Shown: piece by piece, positions 24,276 to 32,683 of the stretch
Layout: the number at the start of each line of letters is the position of its first letter
How positions within the stretch are numbered: position 1 is the stretch's first letter
Assembly: GCA_017444735.1 (NCBI GenBank)
Contig: JAFSWB010000022.1
Span: 1-51,785, forward strand
Origin: Clostridia bacterium
Lineage (GTDB): Bacteria; Bacillota; Clostridia; Oscillospirales; CAG-272
Reading direction: 5' to 3'
DNA: 51,785 nt
The notes under the pieces: model-generated
What the model was told of the DNA's origin: nothing
The model's input: the letters and a program-made list of their open reading frames with translations, nothing else
Database searches by the model: none
Translations under genes and position numbers: made by a program

Positions 24276-24305
24276 TTGACAAAAACGGCTTTTTTGTGGT
24301 ATAAT
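24276..24305 (+). promoter_or_regulatory. Consensus sigma-A promoter of the pilBTC-pilin operon
   Basis: TTGACA (24276-24281), 18-base spacer, TATAAT (24300-24305). An alternating (CG)6 tract at 24258-24269 lies immediately upstream of the -35 box. Confidence 0.8.
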
Positions 24306-24394
24306 TTATCAAATTTCAGTTTTAGTTTTTTCGGCGTTTGACTCAAACGGAACGCCGCATATCTACGTCTTCCGGACGGGAAAGGAGCAGAGCG

Positions 24395-26101
24395 ATGGCT
24401 CATATACGACTCGGCGAGCTTCTGATGGAAGCCGGAATGATAAGCGAAGAAGATCTCCAGCGCGGCCTTGCTCTGCAAAAGCAGTCAAAGGAGCGACTCG
24501 GAACCGTCCTCATCAGCAACGGTATCATAACGGAGACCCAGCTTATCGAAGCGCTTCAGATGCAGCTCGGAATCGACTTCGTCGATCTGTCCAAGGTGAA
24601 TATTCCGACCGAGCTCGCCGGGGTCCTTCCGAAAAACATCGCAAAGCAGTATCAGGTAGTCCCGGTCAAGATAGTCAAGGACGAGCTTTATCTCGCGATG
24701 AGCGACCCGCTCAACTTCTATGCGATAGAGGAAGTGCGCCGCGCCGTCAGAAAGAGGGTCGTCCCCGTCGTCGCCACGTCCTCCTCGGTCGAGCACGCGA
24801 TCCAGGTCCTCTACGGAAACGAGGGCGCCGCGAAAGCGATAGAGGAGATGAAGCGCGAAGCGAACGCGGGCGACAGCCTCTCCTCGCAGGACGCGTCCTT
24901 CGTCTCGACGCAGATCGGAGACGACAACGTCAACAGCGCCCCGACGATCCGCCTTGTCAACTCGATAATCGAGCGCGCCGTTCACGAGCGCGCGAGCGAT
25001 ATACACGTCGAGCCGCGCGAGGAGAACCTCCTCGTCAGGATGCGTATCGACGGCGTCATGCACGATATCCTCACCGTCCCGAAGGATCTTCAGGGATCGG
25101 TCATCTCCCGCTTCAAGATCATGAGCGGCATGGACATTGCGGAGCGCCGCGTTCCGCAGGACGGCAGATTCAACGTCCGCGCGAAGAACCGCGACATCGA
25201 CCTCCGCGTATCCACCCTTCCCACCGTCTTCGGCGAGAAGGTCGTCGCCCGTCTGCTTGACAAATCGGGAGGTCTCGTCTCAAAGGAGAAGATCGGTCTC
25301 ACCGGAGACGATCTCACCAAGTTCGAAAAAATGATCAAGACGACGAGCGGGGTCATCCTGATCGTCGGTCCGACCGGATCCGGTAAATCGACGACGATGT
25401 ACACGATAATCGGCGAGCTCAACACTCCCGACGTCAACGTGGTATCTCTCGAGGACCCGGTCGAATACAATATCGACGGAGTCAACCAGGTCCAGATAAA
25501 CGAGAAGACCGGTATGACGTTCGCCTCCGGACTGCGCGCCATCCTGCGTCAGGACCCGGATATCATAGCCGTCGGAGAAATCCGCGACGGCGAGACCGCC
25601 GAGATCGCGATGCGTTCCGCCATCACCGGCCACGTCGTGGTATCGACGATCCACACGAACGACGCCGTCGGCGTCATCGAACGACTCGAGGATATCGGCG
25701 TTGAGCCGTACCTCGTCGCCTCCGCTCTCAAAGGCGTTATTTCCCAGAGGCTTGTCAGAAGGATCTGTCCGAACTGCCGGACCGAGTACACGCCGACCGA
25801 CGAAGAGCTCGACGATCTCGGTATCAGCCGTGACGACGGCGCCGTCTTCTTCCGCGGAAAAGGCTGTCCCGAGTGCTTCGATACGGGATACCGCGGCAGG
25901 ATCGGCGTCTTCGAGATGCTTCACGTGACCTCGAAGGTCAAGGATATGATCGCGCACAGACGGAGCAGAACGGAAATCGAGGACGAGCTCAAAAAGCCGG
26001 GATCCGGCTTCGTCTCGCTCCGTGAAAACGCCGTCCGCCTTGCGCGGGAGGGCGTCACCACCGTCAGCGAAGTGCTCAAAGTGACCAACGAATCGGATTG
26101 A
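24395..26101 (+). CDS. pilB: Type IV pilus extension ATPase PilB with MshEN c-di-GMP-binding domain
   Basis: About 568 residues from the ATG at 24395 (AAAGGAG upstream). The N-terminus has two tandem 24-residue MshEN motifs of the form RLGxxLxxxGx6Lx3LxxQ, separated by exactly five residues, starting at Arg5; this is the known c-di-GMP-binding module of PilB/MshE ATPases. The C-terminal secretion-ATPase domain has Walker A GPTGSGKST (Lys331), the Asp box, Walker B with RQDPDIIAVGEIRD, the His box GHVVVSTIHTNDA, and a zinc-type set CPNC...GCPEC. It powers pilus polymerisation from the cytoplasmic face. It is first of four pilus genes. Confidence 0.96.
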   Translation: MAHIRLGELLMEAGMISEEDLQRGLALQKQSKERLGTVLISNGIITETQLIEALQMQLGIDFVDLSKVNIPTELAGVLPKNIAKQYQVVPVKIVKDELYLAMSDPLNFYAIEEVRRAVRKRVVPVVATSSSVEHAIQVLYGNEGAAKAIEEMKREANAGDSLSSQDASFVSTQIGDDNVNSAPTIRLVNSIIERAVHERASDIHVEPREENLLVRMRIDGVMHDILTVPKDLQGSVISRFKIMSGMDIAERRVPQDGRFNVRAKNRDIDLRVSTLPTVFGEKVVARLLDKSGGLVSKEKIGLTGDDLTKFEKMIKTTSGVILIVGPTGSGKSTTMYTIIGELNTPDVNVVSLEDPVEYNIDGVNQVQINEKTGMTFASGLRAILRQDPDIIAVGEIRDGETAEIAMRSAITGHVVVSTIHTNDAVGVIERLEDIGVEPYLVASALKGVISQRLVRRICPNCRTEYTPTDEELDDLGISRDDGAVFFRGKGCPECFDTGYRGRIGVFEMLHVTSKVKDMIAHRRSRTEIEDELKKPGSGFVSLRENAVRLAREGVTTVSEVLKVTNESD

Positions 26102-26137
26102 TCCGCGCACCATACTATTTAAGGAGGGAAAATCGCC

Positions 26138-27184
26138 ATGATGACGATCGATGAACTCGTTGCGAAGGCGAAAGCGGACGGCGCGTCCGACGTACATCTC
26201 ATCTGTTCACTCCCCCCGAAATACAGACTCGACGGTCAGCTCGTCGATATGACGGACACTCCCCTCACACGCGAGGACTGCGTCAACGTCGCCCGCGAGC
26301 TCGCCGGTCTCGAATACGAAAGATTCGACGACTGGGGAGAGCTCGACTCAGCCGGAACGTGGGGCGGCAACCGCTGCCGCGTCCACCTCTTCAAGCAGCA
26401 GGGCATCCCGTCGCTCGCGCTCCGTCTTCTCCGCGAAAAGATCCCGGATCTTACGACGCTCGGCCTTCCGCCGACGGCGATCGAACTCACGAAGCTCCAC
26501 AAGGGCATCGTCCTCGTGACCGGCGAGACCGGTTCCGGTAAATCGACGACCCTTGCCGCAATGCTCGACTATATCAACCATACGAGACGCGATCATATCG
26601 TCACGCTCGAGGACCCGGTCGAGTACATATATCACCCCGATCTTTGCGCGATCAACCAGCGCGAGGTCGGAAAAGACACGAAAAGCTTCTCCGAAGGGCT
26701 CCGCGCCAGTCTCCGTGAGGACCCCAACGTTATCCTCATCGGCGAAATGCGCGACCGCGACACGATAGAGACGGCGATAACCGCCGCCGAAACCGGCCAC
26801 CTCGTTTTCGGAACGCTCCATACCGGAAGCGCGTCCGACTCGATCGACCGTATCGTGCAGGTCTTCCCCGAGGGGATGCAGACGCAGATCCGTCTCCAGC
26901 TTTCGATGACGCTCTGCGCCGTGCTCACACAGCAGCTTCTGCCCAAAAAGGCGGGCGGGCGGGCGCTCGCGGTCGAATTCATGATCGTGACGGACGCGAT
27001 CCGCAACCTGATCCGCGGAGGAAACACCCCGCAGATCGCAAACGCGATAGCAACTTCAGCCGCGATCGGCGGTCAGACGATGGACCAGGCGCTCGTCAAG
27101 CTCGTGCGCTCCGGCGCGGTCTCCCGCGAGACGGCGATCTCGTACGCGCACGATCCTGAGTTCGTAAAGCGTCAGGCAGTATAA
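26138..27184 (+). CDS. pilT: Type IV pilus retraction ATPase PilT
   Basis: A 348-residue hexameric ATPase: Walker A GETGSGKST with Lys135, LREDPNVILIGEMRDRDTI as Asp box/Walker B, and HLVFGTLHTGSA as His box. The retraction-specific motif AIRNLIR is present as DAIRNLIRGGNTPQI. It lacks the MshEN and zinc parts of PilB, as expected. It depolymerises the pilus for twitching motility or DNA uptake. GGAGGG lies upstream of the ATG; pilB ends 36 bases earlier and pilC starts 41 bases later. Confidence 0.95.
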   Translation: MMTIDELVAKAKADGASDVHLICSLPPKYRLDGQLVDMTDTPLTREDCVNVARELAGLEYERFDDWGELDSAGTWGGNRCRVHLFKQQGIPSLALRLLREKIPDLTTLGLPPTAIELTKLHKGIVLVTGETGSGKSTTLAAMLDYINHTRRDHIVTLEDPVEYIYHPDLCAINQREVGKDTKSFSEGLRASLREDPNVILIGEMRDRDTIETAITAAETGHLVFGTLHTGSASDSIDRIVQVFPEGMQTQIRLQLSMTLCAVLTQQLLPKKAGGRALAVEFMIVTDAIRNLIRGGNTPQIANAIATSAAIGGQTMDQALVKLVRSGAVSRETAISYAHDPEFVKRQAV

Positions 27185-27225
27185 CAGTATATTATGACGA
27201 TCCCGACGGAAGGGGGTGAGACGAA

Positions 27226-28440
27226 TTGGCCAAGTTCAAGTATACCGCCCTGTCAAAAAGCGGAGAACGCGTTGACGGAGTCGTCGAGGGATTCAACGTC
27301 CCCGACGCGGTAGACCGCATAAAGCAGTCGTGCGACGTCATTATCAAGATCGAGGAGGTCGGCGAGGAAAAGACCGGTATCCTCAATCTTGAGATCGGCA
27401 AAAACAAGCTGAATTCAAAGGCGTTTACCCTGATGTGCAGTCAGTTCGCCATCATTCTCAGGTCGGGAATCCCGATATCCCGAACGGTTCAGCTCATAGC
27501 CGATAAGATGTCCGATAAACCGCTCAAACGGATCCTCAACAAAGTATTTGAAGACGTCGAAGCGGGCCGGTCGCTCTCAGCGAGCTTCGAGGACCACGGC
27601 AAAAAGCTCTTCCCTCCCACGTTCATCGAGACGATCCGCGCGGGAGAAGAATCGGGCAACCTCGACAACGCTTTCGAGACGATGCACGAGCACTTCGACA
27701 AGATGATCAAAATGAAGGCGAAGATCAGGAACGCGCTGATCTACCCCGCGTTTGTTCTCGTCATCGCGATCGCCGTCGTCATCGTCCTGATGGTCAAGGT
27801 CGTCCCGACCTTCACCGCCATCTTCGACAGCTACGGCGCGGAGCTTCCGCTCATGACGCGGATCCTGATAGCGATATCGGACTTCTTCAGGAACTACATA
27901 CTGATAATAATCGGTGTCCTGGCGGCGCTGATCGTCGCTTTCAAGATATGGTCGAACACCGAGCAGGGACGGCTCAAGTCGTCACAGCTCGCCTTGAGGC
28001 TCCCCGTCTACGGCAACATAACGACGCTCAACGCCGCGTCACAGTTCGCCAACTCGATGTCGACGCTCCTCGCGGCGGGACTTACGGTCACCCGATGTCT
28101 CGCGATCACCGCGAAAACGATCTCAAACTACCACACCAGTCAGGAAGTCGGAAAGATGACCGGCAAGATCGAGGAAGGCAAGTCGCTCGGCGCCACGATG
28201 AGAGAGGCGGGCTGTATGCCCGACATCCTCACCGATATGACGGCGGTGGGCGAGGAGACCGGAGAGCTCCAGGGGACGCTCAGCACGATCGCCGGATATT
28301 ACGACTCGGAGCTTGACGCGGCGGTGACGGCCGCGGTCAACAAGCTCGAACCCGCGATCCTCGTCGGGCTCGCGGTCATCGCCGGATTCATCGTCATCGC
28401 GATCTATATGGCGATGTTCGAAATGTACGGCGCAATGTAA
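27226..28440 (+). CDS. pilC: Type IV pilus inner-membrane platform protein PilC
   Basis: A 404-residue type II secretion F-family protein with the two-repeat layout: cytoplasmic helical domain (LMCSQFAIILRSGIPISRTVQL), hydrophobic segments near residues 175-200 and 220-245, a second helical domain (AASQFANSMSTLLAAGLTV), and a final hydrophobic segment near 375-400. It joins PilB and PilT to the growing fibre. Translation starts at TTG, with GGGGGTGAG five bases upstream and no nearby ATG. The tail is YGAM with TAA. Confidence 0.94.
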   Translation: MAKFKYTALSKSGERVDGVVEGFNVPDAVDRIKQSCDVIIKIEEVGEEKTGILNLEIGKNKLNSKAFTLMCSQFAIILRSGIPISRTVQLIADKMSDKPLKRILNKVFEDVEAGRSLSASFEDHGKKLFPPTFIETIRAGEESGNLDNAFETMHEHFDKMIKMKAKIRNALIYPAFVLVIAIAVVIVLMVKVVPTFTAIFDSYGAELPLMTRILIAISDFFRNYILIIIGVLAALIVAFKIWSNTEQGRLKSSQLALRLPVYGNITTLNAASQFANSMSTLLAAGLTVTRCLAITAKTISNYHTSQEVGKMTGKIEEGKSLGATMREAGCMPDILTDMTAVGEETGELQGTLSTIAGYYDSELDAAVTAAVNKLEPAILVGLAVIAGFIVIAIYMAMFEMYGAM

Positions 28441-28482
28441 CAACGGTTTTCATGCGATACCCGGATCGCTTGAAAATATAAA

Positions 28483-28512
28483 GGGTACCCCACCCTCCCG
28501 GGGGAGGGACCC
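28483..28512 (+). promoter_or_regulatory. Hairpin between pilC and the pilin gene
   Basis: CCCTCCC (28493-28499) pairs with GGGAGGG (28502-28508), and outer bases GGGT/ACCC extend the stem. No T-run follows, so it is not a typical terminator. It could be an mRNA processing or stabilising element that raises pilin output over the upstream genes. Confidence 0.4.
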
Positions 28513-28556
28513 GAAACAAACCAAATCAACAATTTAATTTAAGGAGAAAAAAACAA

Positions 28557-28916
28557 ATGAGAAAGAACAAAGGCTTTACACTGGCCGAACTGCTGATCGT
28601 CGTTGCGATCATCGCCGTTCTCGTCGCCATCGCTATTCCGATCTTCACCGCGCAGCTCGAGAAGAGCCGTGAGGCTACCGACATCGCAAACGTCCGTTCC
28701 GCTTACGCGAACCTCGTTGCCAACTATCTGCTGGATGATAAGTCCACTCAGATCGATGTTACCGCTCGTCAGACCCAGACCGGTTGGCAGGGCACCAGCG
28801 GAACGATCGTCCAGATGATCAGCGGTTCTGAAAGCGCTATGAATTTTGACGCCAAGGTATCACCCAACTCTTACAATGTCAAAATCGACGCTTCCGGTTC
28901 TGTTACCATCGGCTGA
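28557..28916 (+). CDS. Type IV major pilin (prepilin)
   Basis: A 119-residue prepilin. The type III signal is MRKNKG followed by FTLAELLIVVAIIAVLVAIA: cleavage after Gly6, methylated Phe at +1, Glu at +5, then a long hydrophobic assembly helix. The mature protein is about 113 residues with no cysteine, so no disulphide-bounded D-loop; the variable part is Thr/Ser/Gln-rich. AAGGAG is ten or so bases upstream of the ATG. It is the last gene of the operon, before a terminator. No minor pilins, PilMNO, secretin or prepilin peptidase are in the window, so these must be encoded elsewhere. Confidence 0.92.
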   Translation: MRKNKGFTLAELLIVVAIIAVLVAIAIPIFTAQLEKSREATDIANVRSAYANLVANYLLDDKSTQIDVTARQTQTGWQGTSGTIVQMISGSESAMNFDAKVSPNSYNVKIDASGSVTIG

Positions 28917-29024
28917 TTATTCTTTAATCACACTTTAAGTAAAACATTTTGAGACGTCGGCATCTGCGGCTCCGGGAAGCCGCGCCGCCGCCGTCGCGTG
29001 AGATTGCATAACAATGCAAAAAAC

Positions 29025-29067
29025 AGGGCTCCGTTTCTGCTAGCGCAACGGAGCCCTTTCTCTTTTT
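29025..29067 (+). terminator. Terminator of the pilus operon
   Basis: AGGGCTCCGTT (29025-29035) and AACGGAGCCCT (29047-29057) form an 11-bp stem followed by TTCTCTTTTTC. The 324-base gap 28917-29240 otherwise holds a small palindrome (TTGCAT/ATGCAA near 29004-29019) and the next promoter; no gene is seen in it. Confidence 0.9.
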
Positions 29068-29161
29068 CAATCAGTTTTTTCTGAAAGCGGAGGAACGTTA
29101 ACCCTATAATACAAAAAAATTACGGCAACATTACCCATTCGCGGGGGCGCGCTTTTTTTAC

Positions 29162-29190
29162 TTGTAACAGGCAGAAAAAAGTGATATAAT
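29162..29190 (+). promoter_or_regulatory. Putative sigma-A promoter of the yfhO-rfbFGH operon
   Basis: TTGTAA (29162-29167), 17-base spacer, TATAAT (29185-29190), 50 bases before the yfhO start. Confidence 0.7.
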
Positions 29191-29240
29191 ATTATAAATA
29201 TGAAGTTTTTACCGTTTTTCGAATCAAGCGGAGGATAACA

Positions 29241-31898
29241 ATGAGTTTTCTTCAATCCGAAATCAATCCCGGCGAGAATTATAAAAAAACGAAAAGAGCG
29301 CTGCTCGTTCTTCTGTCTTTCGCAGTTCCCTTCATCGTCATGGCGCTCGGACTCGTCGCGCTCCGCGTCGTCCCGTTCGGCAGTCACAACCTCGCCGTCA
29401 GCGATGGAAAATACTACATAAACGGACTTTCGTTCATAAAAAACATCTTTCTCAACAAAGACGGGATCCTCTACTCGTTCAAGAACGGTCTCGGCGGGAA
29501 CGAATGGAGTAACTTCTCCTGGGGGGGCTTCAACCCCGTCCTTCTCCTCCTTCTTTTTGCAAAGCCGGAGACAATGCCGACATGGTTCACATGGATCAGC
29601 GTCGTCAACATGGCGGTCTGCGGTCTCACGATGTATATCTTTCTCGCGCGGGTAAAGGGTCCGCGCCTGTCTCACATCGTCTTCTCCACAAGTTACGCGA
29701 TGATGGGTTTTTCCGTCGCGAACTGCTTTCAAACAGGTTTCTTTATCGGACCGCAGACGCTTCCGCTCGTCGCGCTGGGACTTTATCTGATCTTCCGCGG
29801 CAAGTCGCCGGTCCTATACGTGATCTCCCTCGGATTCACGATCTTTTTCAACTTCTATTTCGGGCTGATGCTCTGCGTTTTCTCTGTAATAATCTTTCTG
29901 ACGCATCTCTACGTGAACGGCGCGCTGCTCAAGGGACGGCGTCTTCATCTCTTTCTGAAATGGGGAGGCGCGTCCGTCATAGCGGGGCTTCTCGCCGCGC
30001 CGATGTGGCTTCCCGCTCTCAAGGCGTTTACAGGCGGCGGAAGGATGGATCAGACGACGCTCACCGAGTACATCTTTGCCGAAAAGTCATCCTTCGTTTC
30101 GATTTTCTCAAAGCTCTTTTCCGGTTCCGTCACCCACTCGGAGATGATAAACGGGCTTCCCAATATTTTCTGCGGGATACTGACGGTCGCGCTCGTCGTC
30201 CTCTTCTTTATGAACCGCTCGGTCGGAGCTAAAAAGAAGCGCGCGGCAGGCGTCGTCCTCGCGTTTTACCTTCTCACTTTCTTCATTCCCGCCTTTACGA
30301 TACTGATGCACGGCGGGACGCACACGAACTGGTTCCCATACCGTTATTCGTTCGTCTTTTCGTTCTTCCTGATCGCACTCGCGGCGGAAGAGTTCGGATA
30401 CATCGACTCCCTCACGGCGAAGGATCTCAAAAAATGCGGCGCCGTGATCCTCGTCTCGACGATCGTCGTCTTTTCGACGAAATACGAATTCGTGACCGGA
30501 GGCGCGGTCGTACTCGATCTTTTCCTTCTGCTCCTTATGGCGCTCGGCTTCAGATTCTATAAGAAACGCCCCGACAAGGCGCCGCTGCGCACTTTCTCGA
30601 TGCTCCTTATCATCCTTGTCTCGATAAATCTCTACGCAAACTATGCGTTAAGTATTTCGAATATGCAGAAAGACGAATGGGAGCTGAACTTAGAAGAATA
30701 CGATAAAAACCTGCTCGTCAACGGCGCCCTGACCGACGCCGTGAAAATGGCTGACGGCACGTTTTTCAGAATGGAGAAGGATATTTCCGAAAGCGCCTCC
30801 GTGGGCGCGGACCCTTATCTCTACGGATACCGCGGCGTCAGCCACTCCGGTCCCGCAGAGCGCGCGTTCATTCACAAGGGTCTCTCTCGCCTCGGGATCA
30901 ACTGGTATGACATGCGCCACTGGTACGAGGGCGGCATCCCCGCGGCGACCGACGCGCTTCTCGGGCTGAAATATATCATCGCCGAGCGCGACCTCGGCGA
31001 AGAAAAAGGATACGACGATCTGATAAAGATCGAAAACACGACTCTGTATAAGAACGAAAACGCCCTGCAGGTCGCGATCCTTTCTGACGGAGCGGCGTAC
31101 GGCGCAGAGCCGGGGAGCGATCCGTTCCTCAATCTGAACGAGGTATTCAAAAAAATGAGCGGTTCGGACCGCGACGTCTTCTTCCCGGAAGAAGACGTGA
31201 CGTTCTCCCTCCGCAACGGCGCCACCGGCAGATCGTACACCGCGGCGGAGTTGAAAGAGATCACCTCCGCGTCGGAATCCGGTGAAGAAAAGCAAGGGAC
31301 GGCCGCCGCGGCGTATATCGAATATTCTTTCACGGCAAAAAGGGACGGTTCGGTCTACTTTTTCGACACCTCGATCCCCGATTCGCCGAACGGTCTGTCA
31401 AGTCCGTCCGGCAAATACGTCGGGACGTACAAAAAAGGAGACACGGCGACGGGAAAGATCGATCTGCCCGCCACTTACTCGACGGACGATTTTCTCCGCG
31501 GCTACTGTGTGAATCTGTCTTTCGCATACGCCGATGACGACGCGCTTTCAGAGCTTACCGGTTTGCTGAACGAACGGGAGATGACCGTCGACGTGTCCGA
31601 CAGCGACACGCGCCTTTACGGCTCATTCAAGGCGGGGGAAGACCAAAGGATCATCTTCACCGTTCCGTGGGACGAGGGATGGACGTGCAGGATCGACGGC
31701 GAAGTCGTTCCGATCGACAAAACGTGGGACGTCTTTATGTCGGTCGCCGTTCCGTCGGGAGAGCATACATACGAGATGACGTTCTGCCCGGCGTGGATGA
31801 ATTACGGACTGATCGCCGCGGGAGCCGCGCTTCTCTCGTCCGCCGTTTGGGGCGGCGCGGCGCTCGCAGCGTCGAAAAAACGGAGGAAGGCAAAATGA
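29241..31898 (+). CDS. yfhO: YfhO family multi-pass membrane protein (GT-C-like)
   Basis: An 885-residue protein with about a dozen hydrophobic segments in residues 20-470, then a large soluble domain (about 480-860) and a final membrane helix just before the Lys/Arg tail. The SDGKYYINGLSFIKNIF and NEWSNFSWGGFNP segments in the first outer loop match the YfhO family, which has a GT-C glycosyltransferase fold and glycosylates teichoic or other surface polymers using lipid-linked sugars. The ATG follows CGGAGGATAACA. Its stop overlaps the rfbF start (ATGA), so it leads the nucleotide-sugar operon and probably uses or decorates its product. Confidence 0.88.
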   Translation: MSFLQSEINPGENYKKTKRALLVLLSFAVPFIVMALGLVALRVVPFGSHNLAVSDGKYYINGLSFIKNIFLNKDGILYSFKNGLGGNEWSNFSWGGFNPVLLLLLFAKPETMPTWFTWISVVNMAVCGLTMYIFLARVKGPRLSHIVFSTSYAMMGFSVANCFQTGFFIGPQTLPLVALGLYLIFRGKSPVLYVISLGFTIFFNFYFGLMLCVFSVIIFLTHLYVNGALLKGRRLHLFLKWGGASVIAGLLAAPMWLPALKAFTGGGRMDQTTLTEYIFAEKSSFVSIFSKLFSGSVTHSEMINGLPNIFCGILTVALVVLFFMNRSVGAKKKRAAGVVLAFYLLTFFIPAFTILMHGGTHTNWFPYRYSFVFSFFLIALAAEEFGYIDSLTAKDLKKCGAVILVSTIVVFSTKYEFVTGGAVVLDLFLLLLMALGFRFYKKRPDKAPLRTFSMLLIILVSINLYANYALSISNMQKDEWELNLEEYDKNLLVNGALTDAVKMADGTFFRMEKDISESASVGADPYLYGYRGVSHSGPAERAFIHKGLSRLGINWYDMRHWYEGGIPAATDALLGLKYIIAERDLGEEKGYDDLIKIENTTLYKNENALQVAILSDGAAYGAEPGSDPFLNLNEVFKKMSGSDRDVFFPEEDVTFSLRNGATGRSYTAAELKEITSASESGEEKQGTAAAAYIEYSFTAKRDGSVYFFDTSIPDSPNGLSSPSGKYVGTYKKGDTATGKIDLPATYSTDDFLRGYCVNLSFAYADDDALSELTGLLNEREMTVDVSDSDTRLYGSFKAGEDQRIIFTVPWDEGWTCRIDGEVVPIDKTWDVFMSVAVPSGEHTYEMTFCPAWMNYGLIAAGAALLSSAVWGGAALAASKKRRKAK

Positions 31899-32683
31899 AA
31901 GTCGTTCTTTTAGCCGGCGGATTCGGCTCGCGCATCACCGAGGAATCGCAGTTCCGTCCGAAACCGATGGTCGAGCTCGGCGGATATCCGATCCTCTGGC
32001 ACATAATGAAGGAATACTCTTATTACGGCTTCAACGATTTCGTGATCTGCGCCGGATATAAGCAAAATATGATAAAAGAGTGGTTCCGCGACTATTTTCT
32101 CCGTCAGTCCGACGTGACCTTCGACTTCACGTCCGGCGAGGAGGTCGTCATGACGCACCGGAACAGATGCGAAAAGTGGCGCGTTACCGTCGTCGATACG
32201 GGGCTCGACACGATGACGGGCGGAAGGATCGGCAGGATCAGGGAGTACGTCGGGGGCGAGCCGTTCATGATGACGTACGGCGACGGCGTCTGCGACGTCG
32301 ATATAAACGACCTGCTCGCTTTCCACCGCTCGCACGGAAAGATCGCGACGCTGACCGCCGTCCGTCTCGGTCAGCAGAAGGGCGTCCTCGATATCGGAGA
32401 GGACTCCTCCGTCCGCTCATTCAGAGAGAAGAAGCTCTCCGACGGCGCGCTCATCAACGCGGGATATATGGTACTTGAACCGCGGATCTTCGACTATATC
32501 GACGGCGACTCCTGCGTTTTCGAGCAGGGTCCGCTCTCCGCTCTCGCCGCGGACGGCGAGCTTATGAGCTACCACCACGACGGATTCTGGCAGTGTATGG
32601 ACAACGTCAGGGAAAAAGAGATATTAGAACAGCTCATCGCCGCGGGGCGCGCCCCGTGGATGAAGTGGGAGACGGCGAAATGA
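31895..32683 (+). CDS. rfbF: Glucose-1-phosphate cytidylyltransferase
   Basis: About 262 residues from the ATG at 31895 (GGAGGAAGG upstream, 4-base overlap with yfhO). The nucleotidyltransferase signature is VVLLAGGFGSRITEE with PKPMVELGG. MMTYGDGVCDVDI carries the metal-binding Asp, and INAGYMVLEP and FWQCMDNVREKE are typical of RfbF. It makes CDP-glucose from CTP and glucose-1-phosphate in the cytosol, the first step toward CDP-3,6-dideoxyhexoses. The next two genes encode steps two and three. Confidence 0.95.
   Translation: MKVVLLAGGFGSRITEESQFRPKPMVELGGYPILWHIMKEYSYYGFNDFVICAGYKQNMIKEWFRDYFLRQSDVTFDFTSGEEVVMTHRNRCEKWRVTVVDTGLDTMTGGRIGRIREYVGGEPFMMTYGDGVCDVDINDLLAFHRSHGKIATLTAVRLGQQKGVLDIGEDSSVRSFREKKLSDGALINAGYMVLEPRIFDYIDGDSCVFEQGPLSALAADGELMSYHHDGFWQCMDNVREKEILEQLIAAGRAPWMKWETAK

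Noticed and set aside
24338..24394. Earlier in-frame ATG for pilB
   Set aside because: The extra 19 residues lack a ribosome site; the ATG at 24395 follows AAAGGAG and starts directly at the MshEN motif.
25280..26197. Minus-strand frame opposite pilB
   Set aside because: PilB motifs occupy the plus strand; the opposite product has no family features or ribosome site.
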